This document shows positions 1 through 11,948 of a stretch of DNA of 64,000 bases, in pieces. Each line of letters starts with the position of its first letter. Within the stretch, counting starts at the first letter, position 1. Where the stretch lies: contig CP136069.1 of the NCBI GenBank assembly GCA_032622095.1, positions 83,784,958 to 83,848,957 of the forward strand, in the 5' to 3' direction. Source of the DNA: Siphonodentalium dalli. Taxonomy: Eukaryota; Mollusca; Scaphopoda; Gadilida; Siphonodentaliidae. Position numbers and translations under genes: made by a program. The notes below the pieces were generated by a model. That model did not search any database. It was not told the origin of the DNA and worked only from the letters and a program-made list of their open reading frames with translations.

Positions 1-23
1 ATAGCGAAAACGACGCTATTTAT

Positions 24-300
24 ATAGACACTGCGTAAAACGAACGCTCTTTATATATCAACGCTATTAACCCCGAAGTGCCGATTGCAGTGATTTTGAT
101 GATTGAGAAGGGAGAAACGGTGCTCTGAGGTTCTCCAAAACGCGACCACGGCGGTGTCCGTGGGATTTTACACTTATATACGAAATTTGAGCTCGATGGG
201 TGCAGCCGTTTTCGATTCTATAAAGTACACACATATATATATACAGAAGTCTCAAAATATATAGTACTAGCAGGTTAGCCCGCCACTGGCGGCATTCGTC
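24..300 (+). repeat. Local repeat core, copy A
   Basis: First of three copies of a roughly 250-bp core (others at about 1425-1680 and 2640-2885). Shared landmarks are CGCTCTTTATATATCAACGC near the start, a stretch reading GGGATTTTACACTTATATAC, and a CACATATATATATAC run followed by AGTCTCAAA. The copies differ by several percent. I do not recognise the family; open reading frames across it are not shared between copies. Confidence 0.6.
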
Positions 301-344
301 CCATGGCTTTGTTCGAAAAAGCAATTGCAACAGGTTCCGAGACA

Positions 345-510
345 CTTGTGCTGCATTTGTTTAATTATATTTTTAGTTATTTTTGTTTTTTATTTTTTAA
401 TATGAATTTAATGTTTTTAAAATTTAATATATTTGTTTTCTGAATTGTTTTTTTATTTTTTATTTTTTTAATTTTAAATTGTTTTAATTAATTTTTTTGT
501 TTCTGGCGGA
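345..510. other. AT-rich, T-tract spacer
   Basis: Almost pure T/A sequence with long T runs on the plus strand, separating copies of the local repeat. No gene signal seen. Confidence 0.6.
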
Positions 511-512
511 AA

Positions 513-846
513 AATTTACCCGTAGAAATCCCCCCTTCCTAGGAACGACAGACAACGCTCGAGCGATAACATTGCATTGAATTGAAAACAAACGCTTCCC
601 GTCGTAAAATGTCTCTGCATAATATTTCGAGCGACAGGCTACATACTCCCATCATACAGATAAGTAGATAGCGAAACGAAATTTACCCATAGAAATCCCC
701 CCTCCTAGGAACGACAGACAACGCTCGAGCGATAACATTGCATTGAATTGAAAACAAACGCTTCCCGTCGTGAAATGTCTCTGCATAATATTTCGAGCGA
801 CAGGCTACAGACTCCCGTCATACAGATAAGTAGATAGCGAAAACGA
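513..846. repeat. Two-copy direct tandem repeat, ~167-bp unit
   Basis: Units 513-679 and 680-846 match nearly base for base. Each runs from AAATTTACCC through CCTAGGAACGACAGACAACG to CAGATAAGTAGATAGCGAAA. Rearranged fragments of the same unit recur at about 2070-2375. Confidence 0.8.
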
Positions 847-1420
847 CGCTCTTTATAGTCATTCACGGCTTGGGTCAACATGCATTTTTTAATGAGTTAA
901 TTCTGTCTTTTTAATCAAGAGGGTATGCCAACGATGTCGTTGTTGTTGGCATTCAGGGCTTGGTGGCCACCCGAAAATTCTTGCCCGAAGATTCTCACAT
1001 TGCCGTAAAGAGAAAATTAGCATTAGTAATTTGAACTAATTATTTTCTCGCCAACAATGTCGTTGTTGTTGGTTTTCACGGCTTGGGAGTGACACCCCAC
1101 ATTTACGAGATGGTCAAAGGAGAAGGCAGTGGAAGTCCCGTCAGATTCAGGGACGTATCGCACTGCCTCGTAAATTTACTAAATTTTATTAGCCATATAG
1201 CTGCGTCAGTTAGCACGAATCGAGGGGTGTAAGTTTAGAGCTTGTTTATGTGAATGTATTGAAAATAGCCATAACAAGAAATGTATATATGAGAAAATGT
1301 AAATTCTATATTTTGCGAGGTATTAGCAAGTTTTGGCTCAACGGGTTTAGCAGTTTGAAGTGAATATGGATATAAAAATATACATATACAGATATAAAAA
1401 AATGTAGAGTTACTCCTCTT
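847..1420. other. Unassigned intergenic sequence with short repeats
   Basis: No gene seen. Two near-identical motifs containing TGTCGTTGTTGTTGG lie at about 933-955 and 1056-1075, and a TTCACGGCTTGGG-type motif occurs three times (about 861, 956, 1075), so this too is repeat-derived. Confidence 0.5.
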
Positions 1421-1424
1421 GGAT

Positions 1425-1680
1425 CGCGAGCGAATATCAACCCGATTAACCCCCTGCCGTGTTTGCGGTGATTTTATTGATTGGGAGTGGAGAATGGGTG
1501 ATCAGAGCTTGTCCAAAATGCGACGTCGGCGATCCCTGTGGCTTTTTACCCTTATATACGAAGTTTGAGCTCGATCCGACCAGTCGTTTTCGATTCCATG
1601 AAGTACCCACATATATACACACATACATATATATATACGGAAGTCTCAAATTATATAGGAGACTAGCAGGTTAGCCCGCC
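1425..1680 (+). repeat. Local repeat core, copy B
   Basis: Second copy of the ~250-bp core seen at 24-300. It retains the CACATATATACACACATAC run and the GGTTAGCCCGCCACCGGCGG 3' end. The reading frames here are incidental: copies A and C do not keep them. Confidence 0.55.
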
Positions 1681-1689
1681 ACCGGCGGC

Positions 1690-2050
1690 GTTTGTCCGAA
1701 ACATGACATTTTAATATTATTTTAATGTTTTTTAAATGTAATATATTTTTTTTCCGAAACATAACAGAAACATGACATTTTTTTAATTATTTTGTTTTTA
1801 TTTAAATTTTTTTTTAATTTTAACATGACATTTTAATATTATTTTAATGTTTTTTAAATGTAATATATTTGTTTTCTGAATTTGTTCCGAAACATAACAG
1901 AAAGATGACATTTTTTTAATTATTTTGTTTTTATTTATATATTTTTTAAATTTTAATATTAATTTAATGTTTTTTTAATTTAATTTATGTCTTTTTTAAA
2001 TTTTTTAATATTTAATTGTTTTTTATAATTTAATTGTTTTTTTTATTGAG
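1690..2050. other. AT-rich spacer with internal direct repeats
   Basis: Strongly T/A-rich. The motif CCGAAACATAACAGAAA and the block ATGACATTTTAATATTATTT each recur, so the spacer is internally duplicated. No gene signal. Confidence 0.55.
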
Positions 2051-2069
2051 TTAATTCATGGTACCCGTC

Positions 2070-2375
2070 CTAAACATTTCGAGCGATAACGTTTTGTTGA
2101 ATCCCGTCGTGAAATCTCTCTGCATAATATTTCGAGCGAGTCAATGAAATCCCCCTTCCTAGGAACGACTTTCAATGAGTTAATTTGTTGAATTGTAAAC
2201 ATGTCCCCCGTTCCTAGGAACGACAGGCAATCTCTCTGCATAATATTTCGAGCTTTTTCGAGCGATAACGTTCACGCTTGATGTCGAATCCGGAAAAAAA
2301 AACGCTTCTCTCTCTGCATAATATTTCGAGCGATAACATTGCATTGAATTGCCCATCATACAGATAAGTAGATAG
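2070..2375. repeat. Scrambled fragments of the 167-bp tandem unit
   Basis: Fragments such as CTCTGCATAATATTTCGAGC (four occurrences) and TCCTAGGAACGAC are interspersed in shuffled order, suggesting repeated recombination among the units at 513-846. Confidence 0.55.
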
Positions 2376-2639
2376 CGAAAACGACGCTCTTTATATAGAC
2401 ACTGTGGAAAACTAACGCTCTTTATATATCAACGCTATTAAATCCGTAGTGCCGATTGCGATACGAAATTGTGAGTGTTGGTTTGTAAGCCCTGACCTAA
2501 GTGTCATACATACTATAACAATGATGTTGTAAGAGTATGGCATCCAATAAATCTCCCCGCATAGGAAATGCACTCAATTTCCCCGTATAACTCTGCAGAT
2601 GCTAATAACGTTGAATGGGAAACAGACGCTCTTTATAGC

Positions 2640-2885
2640 GATGCGTCAAAAACAAACGCTCTTTAACTATCAACGCGATTAACCGCCGCCGTGCCTTTGC
2701 GGTGATTTGGGAGTGGATAAAGGGTGCTCTGAGCTTCTCGAAAACGCTACCACGGCCGTGTCGGTGGGATTTTACACTTACATACGAAATTTGAGCTCAA
2801 TATGTACACGCGTTTTGGATTCTATGAAGTACCCACACACACACATATATATATACGGAGTTCTCAAAATATATAGTATAGATAG
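2640..2885 (+). repeat. Local repeat core, copy C
   Basis: Third copy of the core at 24-300, with CGCTCTTTAACTATCAACGC at its start and a CACACACACATATATATATA run near its end. Confidence 0.6.
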
Positions 2886-2984
2886 ATAATCATATTTTGT
2901 GGCATTGATTGTTATTAAAACTGTATATCAAGTCACTATAAAAAAAAATAATTGGTGACTCAAATATTAAGTGGGCCTTTAAGA
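2885..2984. mobile_element. Fragment of TTAA-flanked element (AAGTGGGCC family)
   Basis: Ends in TATTAAGTGGGCCTTTAA, the terminal repeat of the complete element at 38312-38755. The body (AGTTTTAATAACAATC type on the other strand, then AAGTCACTA) is also shared. Confidence 0.55.
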
Positions 2985-3088
2985 TAGGAAAATGTTTTAA
3001 ATGGTTGAGAACACCTTTTGGGCAATGACACCCCCCAAATGTAGCTTCATCATTGTGAGAATAGTTGTTTGGAATGTGTTGGAGCAGT

Positions 3089-3316
3089 TTAACCATTCCA
3101 TGACTGAAGTATTCTGAAATTTTATGAAAACCCTGTGTCAGTGCATTCTCTTATATACGGGAGTCTCCCATAGGGAGCCTTGCATATATAAGAGAATACA
3201 TTGACTTACAAGGTCAAGGTAAATATTGTTACGCCAATGCATTCTCTTACATATGCTAGGCTTCCAATGGGATATTTAATGCTGCACCAGCGCATCTCCG
3301 ATCATGAAAGGGATAA
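3089..3316. mobile_element. piggyBac-like MITE, foldback type
   Basis: Left end TTTAACCATTCCATGACTG and right end ATCATGAAAGGGATAAC are degenerate inverted repeats of the form TTAACCCTTTCATGA. Inside are paired palindromes around TCTCTTATATA that recur in the copies at 20364, 26188, 40434 and 59219. TTAA flanks and CCCT termini are typical of piggyBac-derived MITEs; the assignment is inference. Confidence 0.65.
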
Positions 3317-3329
3317 CATTTGCACAGTC

Positions 3330-5090
3330 AGGCAGGAAGTGAGATGTGTAAAAAGATTTCTAGATTTTTATTTCCATTATAACGATTTTGGAATAAAATC
3401 AAAATATATAATTTGTATCAAAAATACTAACATAACTTATATGGAATTCTATTGAATTTGATCAATAATAACAGATGAATATTGATACCTTGCTCCTTGG
3501 GTAACAGTACATGGTTTTGAGAGTAGTGGGAGGGATGAACAATATGAAATTAAGTCTGGGGAAATATAACTGCTGGTGTAGGCAATTTTTATATAAATTT
3601 TTTTCAGATTGAGTGCAGGCAAACTGTGCGTTTGCCTATGGGGAACAAAGCCTGATTTCTCTATCTAGATTTTGCAATCTGAAATTGGAAGACAGAATTT
3701 TTTTTCTCCTATTTCCAATATTTCTTAGTACTAGCATAGCTCTATCAGGATAGAAGATTGTTAATTACTGACATTTGCTTGGTCATGGTTCCCTTTTGGG
3801 ATGAAAATGGTAAAGTTTGGTCAAATAGTTAAAATTGGGTGGATTGTGAATGCAAAGGTCAGACAGTTGTGTCTATTTGTTCAAACAAACCACAAAGTAC
3901 AGATGGTTGTTACCTCTGATCATATCTGACTAAAATAAACAAATGATTCATGAGGCTACTCAACAAGAAAATAGTTCAGTATATATTTGAAGTACAGTAC
4001 ATGTACTTCCAGTTTGGTGAACATTGTGTGCTGCTACCCTGACACTTATTGTAATATATATATATATATATATATATTTATTACATGATCCTACCCTTAT
4101 TCCATTCAATAAACCCATTCTATAAATTGTGATATTAAACGTTCTTTTAATAATAGGAAATAGAGCCCGGTGACCATTGACTTCTGGTTTGTCATCTGTT
4201 TAAGTATGTTTTGCCGAGGTTTTGGATCATGTGATAAATAGAATCTACAACACGTCTCCAGTTTATAGTGGAATTTACAAAACTCGCTAAAGTGATGTGA
4301 AACACTCCGGTAGGGTGATAAAATAGAAATGGAGAATATTATGGCTCAAACTAGTTATTTTTTACGAATATTAACCCAAATTGACAACACACACCGTCAT
4401 TCTTATATATTAATTAAATGCAATGACTCTAGATGGCGAAATTTATCGCCGATTGTTGCGTCCCGAATCGAGATGTAAATATTCACAATAGAGCATAGTT
4501 CAGACGATGTTTTCCATGGAGTGGAATGGTCAATTTCTTTGAAATTTTCAGTGATGTTAGAATAATGATACATTCCCCAGGTTGGCATAGTGTCTGAGTA
4601 CTAACTTATAAGTTTATCGCACCCGAACAAGTCTATAATATGTCTTTAAGTAAATTAGGTCTGGACCGAGTAAATTCCGTTATAAACTTGGGACGAGTTG
4701 TAGATCCTCTATATATTTATTTCATACATATATTCAATATCTAGTACACACCTAAAATATTACATTACATTAGTCAGAAATCTTCCAATTGACATTCACT
4801 ATTTTGCAAATAGTGGTCCCTCCTAGAGCAATCAGTCAAGCAACAGCTGTAGATGAGAAGACCAAACCAAACAAGAGATGGGTTGTCGCCCGTTGAATAT
4901 ATACCCCCAAGTTGCATAGTCTAGTGTGGCCATACCCTAAGTAAAAATTTATATCAATGGATTTAAAAAGCTATGAAATCCTTAAACCAAACTTCTTTGA
5001 GGTCAAATAACCTAAAGCTGAGATGAACTTGGCGTGGATGGATGAAAAATCAACATTTTCACATGAACAAAGAGAAATATCTCTGGAATG
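3330..5090. other. Intergenic, no gene seen
   Basis: AT-rich unique-looking sequence. Apart from the TA run, no splice-bounded coding segment, RNA gene or clear repeat was recognised. Confidence 0.4.
4053..4080. repeat. (TA)n microsatellite
   Basis: Run of about 12 TA dinucleotides within AT-rich sequence. Confidence 0.9.
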
Positions 5091-5096
5091 AAAAAT

Positions 5097-5268
5097 ACGG
5101 GAACTTCAATCTGATCATATGTATCCCATAGCAGTTGAAGTCTAAGCAGAATGAGGTTCCCAGAGTGTGAATTTGGTGATGCTAGCCCATCGTACAGGTT
5201 AACGTCACTACATTCACCTTCTGGGGACCTACTTCTGCAAATGAGACACACTATTTGCAGGCTTGATG
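5097..5268. mobile_element. hAT-like MITE, right-half fragment
   Basis: Matches the right half of the complete MITE at 5530-6037: a GGGAACTTCAATCTGATCAT lead-in, then a palindrome of GCAGAATGAGGT type around GATGCTAGCC, ending at GCAGGCTTG. The left end is missing. Confidence 0.65.
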
Positions 5269-5529
5269 GAAAAATGTGATCAACATAATTAGACACTTCT
5301 ATCACAGTCCTGATATCCAACAACCAATGGCTGAAATATCTGCTCAGAAGAAAAATCAACATTTCCAGATGAACAAAGAGGAATAACAGCAACTCTTGAA
5401 CATAAAATGTGAGCAACATCATTGGATCAGATCTCGTGATGGCCAAAATCCGTACCAAATATTATTGAGATCCGATAACCCATGGCTGAGATATCTGCTC
5501 TAATGGACTGATTGAGAACCCGACACATG

Positions 5530-6037
5530 CAAGCCTTGAAATAGTGTGTATCATTTGCAGAATGAGGTCCCCAGAGGGTGAATTTAGTGACACTACCCCG
5601 CACAGCGGATTAGTGTCACCAAATTCGCCCTCTGGGGACCTCATTCTGTTTAGGTCTTATCTTTTGGGATGTATCTATAGTCTCAAATTAACATTATTTT
5701 AGTTACTTTTACTGTTGAGATCGATAACTCATAGGCCTCACCTTCGGGGAAGTATCTATAGTCTCAAATTAACATTGTTTTTAGTTACTTTTTCCCTTCT
5801 GGGAAGTTTCTATATCCTCTAATTTGTAGAAGATAAAATGCATAATCAAGGTGACTAATAGATGAACATCACCAACTTCAACTGGGAACTTCAATCTGAT
5901 CCTAGGTCTCTCACAGCAGTTGAGGCCTTAGCAGAATGAGGTTCCCAGAGGGTGAATTCGGTGATGCTAGCCTACCATTAAATTCACCCTCTGGGGACCT
6001 CATTCTGCAAATGCCATACACACTATTTCAAGGCATG
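5530..6037. mobile_element. hAT-like MITE, complete copy with near-perfect 8-bp TSD
   Basis: Termini CAAGCCTTGAAATAGTGTG and CACTATTTCAAGGCATG are inverted repeats. Flanks are GACACATG (5522-5529) and GATACATG (6038-6045), 7 of 8 matching. The element holds two internal palindromes based on GCAGAATGAGGTCCCCAGAG, one at each end, joined by a unique spacer. It has no coding capacity. An 8-bp duplication is characteristic of hAT superfamily insertion. Confidence 0.75.
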
Positions 6038-6353
6038 GATACATGTAACTGTCAAAAGGAGGTGTTCGGACAGTTATGTGGCTAGTCACCCAATCACAGA
6101 CCTGTCAGTTTCTCCTATTCCATTGTCCTAGTTGCTGTATACAAGTATTTGAGTTTCAATCAGCTACTTCTGCTAGAATTCCTACATGTTCTGATTCCAT
6201 AATCTGAAATTTTATCACTATAATCTACTTGATAGCCACATAAAATTTGGTCAACTACTTGATATCCACATAAATTTTGTCGACACATAATTTTTTTAGC
6301 CACATAACTCAATAGCCACATATCTCCCAACTGTTCGTGCATCCGTCCGCTCA

Positions 6354-6690
6354 TATATCTCAACCATGGGTTATCTGATATCGACTAAATTTGGTATGCG
6401 GGTTTGGCATCATGAGGGCTTTCAAAAGAGGGTTCATTGATGTTGTTCACATTTTCCGTTCAAGAGTTATCCCTCTTTGTTTATCTGAAAATGTTGGATT
6501 ACTGTCCGTCTGCTCTGAAATCTCAACAATGGGTTATCGGATCTCAATGAAATTTGGTATGCAGGTTTAGCATCATGAGGGCTTTCAAAAGGGGGTTCAT
6601 TGCATGACATTTGTTCTCATTTTCCGTTCAAGAGTTATCGCTCTTTCTTTATCTGAAAATGTTGGATTTCCATCCATCGTTAGAATTGTG
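6354..6690. repeat. Tandem repeat, ~165-bp unit, two copies
   Basis: Units begin near 6354 and 6519 at CTCAACCATGGGTTATC and CTCAACAATGGGTTATC and share GGTTTAGCATCATGAGGGC and TTTCCGTTCAAGAGTTATC. The unit length and style match the pearl-like core repeats elsewhere in the window. Confidence 0.7.
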
Positions 6691-7872
6691 GAGTAATTTG
6701 TTCGTTTAGAACCTTTTTTTTCTTCACAATTTGGTTTCTGACCTGCTGATATTTCAATTGTCACCATGGGAGTATCCCAGCACCCGTGATGCAACCTCTT
6801 GTTTGGTTCAGTTATTTATATACATGAAGAAAATGACAAGTACTCATTTTGACGTGAGACATCTTGTCGCCATTTTTGAGCAAATAATGAAGTAGGATCT
6901 CAGGCTGGAAGGTAGCATCAAGTTAATACATGATGTGCCCATCGATTAACTAATATTACTGGCAATGCTTTTGAGTTAGTTTCATTTGTATTATTTGTGT
7001 TATTTAAGCAGCTAGGCCATATCATGTATGTTTTATTGATGGGGGAAAGACTATGCAGAGCATTAATGGCAAAGTATTCCTCTGCACACAGAAACCAACC
7101 AACCCCCAGTAAGCAACAGATAAACTTGACCAGTTACACAAATCAGTATAACCTCCCTTTGCATAGATTACAAATCTGTACTTATCGGAAATAAAATCAG
7201 GTCATCATTATCATTGGAAGGCTTTATGCACTGTGCACCTTCCAACTGAGCCGTCATTTAAGTTTGAAATAGATTAGGAAAAAAAAAAAAACCTCTTTGT
7301 TTCCCATACCCTGCCAGACTGAGATTTTCTTGCCTGCCTCAATTTTTTTTTTCAATTTTCTCCAGAAGGCTAGTCTATAGTTACCTGTGAATATTTATCG
7401 TTTTCCCCAATCCCAAAAGCAAATATAAGTTGGTTATTAAGCTCAGTTGTAGGTAGAGATCTTACTGCAGAGTGAATGGATTCAAGGGAAACATGTTTTT
7501 ATCCAATGCTTCAGCTGAATGCTTGGCTCATTTCCAATACATGCGGATCAACCATATCCCATGGGACTGTGACTACACCATTATATCGCTTACAGCTGAA
7601 AGGTGTTTTAAAAAGATTTGCCTATGTTATGGGAAACAGAGAAGTTTTTTGTTTTGGCCTTAGGAATGTTTTCTATCATTGATTTGAAAATGTTTCTTGC
7701 CCCTGACGCATTTTAAATACACATGTAAATGAGTTCATCTGACACAGGCTGCAATAACAATAAAGTTTATCAGATTGTCAGATCATTGAGATAAGAGAAT
7801 AATTCCTGGCTATGAAAAGTATAAAATAAAAAGTTAAATATAATATCAGCAAGCACAGGCAAAACAAATGCA

Positions 7873-8089
7873 TACAGTAATGCTCTAAGCAATCGACTTC
7901 TTAACCACAGCAGAATTATGGGTAACTTTTCAGGATTTAGTCGAAAATATGGCTTGTTGCCATTCATCGGAAAGCTCTCCCCGAGAGCTTTCCGATGAAT
8001 GGCAACAAGCCATATTTCTGACTAAATCCTGAAAAGTTACCCATAATTCTGCTGTGGTTAAGAAGTCGATTACTTAGAGCATTACTGTA
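7873..8089. mobile_element. Foldback MITE with TA flanks (family F)
   Basis: A nearly perfect hairpin. The left arm runs from TACAGTAATGCTCTAAGC, the centre is AGCTCTCCCCGAGAGCT, and the right arm ends at GCATTACTGTA. Arms of about 105 bp are inverted copies. TA on both sides suggests TA target choice as in Tc1/mariner-type elements. Non-coding. Confidence 0.85.
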
Positions 8090-8103
8090 TTAATAAATAG
8101 AAT

Positions 8104-8535
8104 CAAGCCTGAATTTAGCGTAATTTAGTCTCACATTTGCGGAGAATGGTCCCCAGAGGGTGAATTTCGTGATGCTACCCCTCATAGTGGGTTAGCACCA
8201 CCAAATTCACCCTCTGGGGACCTCATTCTGCTTCAGCTTCATCTTCTGAGAAGTATCTATGGTCTCAAATTAAAATTGTTTTTTGTTACTATTTCCCTTC
8301 TGTTCAGTGTCTATATCGCCTAATTTGCAGAAGATAAATTGCATAATCAGGTGACTAATGGGAACATCACCAACATCAACTGGGGAACTTCAATCTGATC
8401 ATAGGTCTACCATAGCTGTTGAGGCCTAAGCAGAATGAGGTCCCCAGAGGGTGGATTTGGTGATGCTAGCCCAATATGCAGGATGGCGTCACTAAATTCA
8501 CCCTCTGTGGAACTCATTCTGCAAATTCAGGCTTG
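8104..8535. mobile_element. hAT-like MITE with exact 8-bp TSD
   Basis: Termini CAAGCCTGAATTT and AAATTCAGGCTTG are perfect inverted repeats, flanked by AATAGAAT at 8096-8103 and 8536-8543. It has the same internal two-palindrome layout as 5530-6037. Its left TSD lies only 6 bp from the foldback MITE at 7873-8089. Confidence 0.85.
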
Positions 8536-8808
8536 AATAGAATGAAAATGATAAAACCTATGAAGTAATGTCTTAAAGATGTATCTATGAACCCTATTTT
8601 AATTTCCCATTATCATAGTAGAGTATAAAATAACATGCTTTGAACAAGAAGTTCCGTGGTTTATCAAGCAATAACTGCAGCCTCCACTTCATCATACAAA
8701 TTGATGAACCATATACGTCACTTCAAGCCAATCATGTGTACCCGCTCACTGCGTGTTGTTTTGAGACTGTGTTGGAATTGGAACAATGTGTTACTTAAAA
8801 ACATATAA

Positions 8809-8951
8809 AGGAATGACTGGAAGATCAATTGGGGGTCATTGGTTTTACCGGCAGAGTAATTAAACAAAGTTCGTCTGAATCCTGAACACTTTGTTTAATT
8901 ATTCTGCCGGTCAAAATATAATGACCCCAATCGATCTTTCAGTTATTTCTT
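8809..8951. mobile_element. Foldback element, ~70-bp arms
   Basis: Left arm AAGATCAATTGGGG...ACCGGCAGAGTAATTAAAC is inverted at TTTAATTATTCTGCCGGT...CCCCAATCGATCTTTC with almost no spacer. A strong hairpin is expected in RNA from either strand. Non-coding. Confidence 0.75.
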
Positions 8952-9164
8952 ATGAATACACAGCAGGTCTAGTTGGTTTAAAAAAAATTTCTTCAGAGGA
9001 ACAAAGCAAATAAAAGGTCACTTACCAAAATGTCCCCCCAAAGAAGTTGGCAGGTTTGAAGGATTTATAGGTTTCAGATCACTATACTACAAACTGTAGG
9101 AGGAATTGATTACACCAATATGATATAAAGTGCATATTCACTAAATATGTTGCACATCTTCAAT

Positions 9165-9660
9165 GTGTCGAGAAAGGGTCAATAACTCTAAAATAAAAAA
9201 CATAAAATATTTCTATGTTGAAAAATGGCAATAACTCTGCCAAAATGACCCAGGTCTGAACTCTGCACACCTGTGATTTTGACATCTGTGCAAAGTTTAA
9301 AAAAAATTTACTGGAAAATGACGGAATACAGACTCAGACAAAAGATGTGTCCCAGGATGTACAATTCTATGTCGAAAAAGAGCAATAACTCTGCCAAAAT
9401 GAGTCTGACTGAACTCAAAATCGCAGGTGCAGGTTCCCATGATGGTTGACATCTGTGCCAAGTTTAAAAAAAATTTACTGTAAAATGACGAATACAGGCT
9501 CGGACATAGGTGCGTTCCAGGATGTATGATTTTATGTCGAAAAAGGTCAATAACTCTGCCAATATGAGTCCGACCGAACTATGCCAATTTATTTTTAAAA
9601 AGTGACAGAATACAGACAAGATGTGTCCCAGGATGTACGTTTCTATGTCGAAAAAGGGCA
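9165..9660. repeat. Pearl-like core tandem repeat, ~160-bp unit
   Basis: The motif GCAATAACTCTGCCAAAATGA recurs at about 9228, 9384 and, degenerate, 9547, each followed by GACATCTGTGCCAAGTTTAA and GTCCCAGGATGTA. The array lacks a clear GGAC microsatellite here. Confidence 0.7.
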
Positions 9661-10869
9661 GTGAGTAATAACACCATTATAATCAGTTATAATCAGTAAA
9701 ATATTCTTTAAATATCCTGTTGTTACATATGCATACTGCTATATGACAGAGAAGTCACTTATCCCTGGGATATAAATAGGGAGAAGTGGCACATCTTAGG
9801 GAGAATATGTCTCCCAATTCGCCCTCTAGGCTAGTCCCTGGTACTGACATGATTAAATTAGATTTTGTATGTATGATTGTGTATGTATGATTGTGTATAC
9901 TGTAATCTGAAAAAAAATACATCTTTAATTATTTAATCATTAGTGAATGTTTGAATCAAACAATTGATATTATGACCTAGTCACACTTTGCAAATTTGTT
10001 CGTATTGCTAAAAGAAATGACAAACCAAGCTGCTATGTAAAAGCCACACATGCAGAGCATTAATGGCAAAGTATTCCTCTGCACACAGAAACCAACCAAC
10101 CCCCAGTAAGCAACAGATAAACTTGACCAGTTACACAAATCAGTATAACCTCCCTTTGCATAGATTACAAATCTGTACTTATCGGAAATAAAATCAGGTC
10201 ATCATTATCATTGGAAGGCTTTATGCACTGTGCACCTTCCAACTGAGCCGTCATTTAAGTTTGAAATAGATTAGGAAAAAAAAAAAAACCTCTTTGTTTC
10301 CCATACCCTGCCAGACTGAGATTTTCTTGCCTGCCTCAATTTTTTTTTTCAATTTTCTCCAGAAGGCTAGTCTATAGTTACCTGTGAATATTTATCGTTT
10401 TCCCCAATCCCAAAAGCAAATATAAGTTGGTTATTAAGCTCAGTTGTAGGTAGAGATCTTACTGCAGAGTGAATGGATTCAAGGGAAACATGTTTTTATC
10501 CAATGCTTCAGCTGAATGCTTGGCTCATTTCCAATACATGCGGATCAACCATATCCCATGGGACTGTGACTACACCATTATATCGCTTACAGCTGAAAGG
10601 TGTTTTAAAAAGATTTGCCTATGTTATGGGAAACAGAGAAGTTTTTTGTTTTGGCCTTAGGAATGTTTTCTATCATTGATTTGAAAATGTTTCTTGCCCC
10701 TGACGCATTTTAAATACACATGTAAATGAGTTCATCTGACACAGGCTGCAATAACAATAAAGTTTATCAGATTGTCAGATCATTGAGATAAGAGAATAAT
10801 TCCTGGCTATGAAAAGTATAAAATAAAAAGTTAAATATAATATCAGCAAGCACAGGCAAAACAAATGCA

Positions 10870-11086
10870 TACAGTAATGCTCTAAGCAATCGACTTCTTA
10901 ACCACAGCAGAATTATGGGTAACTTTTCAGGATTTAGTCGAAAATATGGCTTGTTGCCATTCATCGGAAAGCTCTCCCCGAGAGCTTTCCGATGAATGGC
11001 AACAAGCCATATTTCTGACTAAATCCTGAAAAGTTACCCATAATTCTGCTGTGGTTAAGAAGTCGATTACTTAGAGCATTACTGTA
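10870..11086. mobile_element. Foldback MITE family F, duplicated copy
   Basis: Copy of 7873-8089 carried by the 2997-bp duplication. Confidence 0.85.
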
Positions 11087-11100
11087 TTAATAAATAGAAT

Positions 11101-11532
11101 CAAGCCTGAATTTAGCGTAATTTAGTCTCACATTTGCGGAGAATGGTCCCCAGAGGGTGAATTTCGTGATGCTACCCCTCATAGTGTGTTAGCATCACCA
11201 AATTCACCCTCTGGGGACCTCATTCTGCTTCAGCTTCATCTTCTGAGAAGTATCTATGGTCTCAAATTAAAATTGTTTTTTGTTACTATTTCCCTTCTGT
11301 TCAGTGTCTATATCGCCTAATTTGCAGAAGATAAATTGCATAATCAGGTGACTAATGGGAACATCACCAACATCAACTGGGGAACTTCAATCTGATCATA
11401 GGTCTACCATAGCTGTTGAGGCCTAAGCAGAATGAGGTCCCCAGAGGGTGGATTTGGTGATGCTAGCCCAATATGCAGGATGGCGTCACTAAATTCACCC
11501 TCTGTGGAACTCATTCTGCAAATTCAGGCTTG
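11101..11532. mobile_element. hAT-like MITE, duplicated copy
   Basis: Copy of 8104-8535 carried by the duplication, differing at a few sites near 11186-11193. It keeps the AATAGAAT flanks. Confidence 0.85.
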
Positions 11533-11805
11533 AATAGAATGAAAATGATAAAACCTATGAAGTAATGTCTTAAAGATGTATCTATGAACCCTATTTTAAT
11601 TTCCCATTATCATAGTAGAGTATAAAATAACATGCTTTGAACAAGAAGTTCCGTGGTTTATCAAGCAATAACTGCAGCCTCCACTTCATCATACAAATTG
11701 ATGAACCATATACGTCACTTCAAGCCAATCATGTGTACCCGCTCACTGCGTGTTGTTTTGAGACTGTGTTGGAATTGGAACAATGTGTTACTTAAAAACA
11801 TATAA

Positions 11806-11948
11806 AGGAATGACTGGAAGATCAATTGGGGGTCATTGGTTTTACCGGCAGAGTAATTAAACAAAGTTCGTCTGAATCCTGAACACTTTGTTTAATTATT
11901 CTGCCGGTCAAAATATAATGACCCCAATCGATCTTTCAGTTATTTCTT
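11806..11948. mobile_element. Foldback element, duplicated copy
   Basis: Copy of 8809-8951 carried by the duplication. Confidence 0.75.

Larger units (their letters stand above)
7053..10049. repeat. 2997-bp tandem segmental duplication, copy 1
   Basis: Starts at ATGCAGAGCATTAATGGC and ends in AGCCACAC, where the next copy begins directly. By eye only a handful of differences from copy 2 were found (for example around 8189-8196 and at 9291). The segment contains a TA-flanked foldback MITE, a complete hAT-like MITE, another foldback and a pearl-like array. It holds no supported gene; the short reading frames near 7472-7682 are duplicated with it and show no family features. Confidence 0.95.

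Noticed and set aside
5012-5458. 148-residue minus-strand frame
   Set aside because: It crosses the hAT-like MITE fragment and its palindrome; translation of GAATGAGGTCCCC-type repeats gives similar peptides at 23249, 53000 and 55175.
7472-7682. Overlapping 63- and 68-residue frames, repeated exactly at 10469-10679
   Set aside because: Conservation is explained by the 2997-bp DNA duplication, not by selection on a protein. Two frames overlap, neither has splice context or family motifs.
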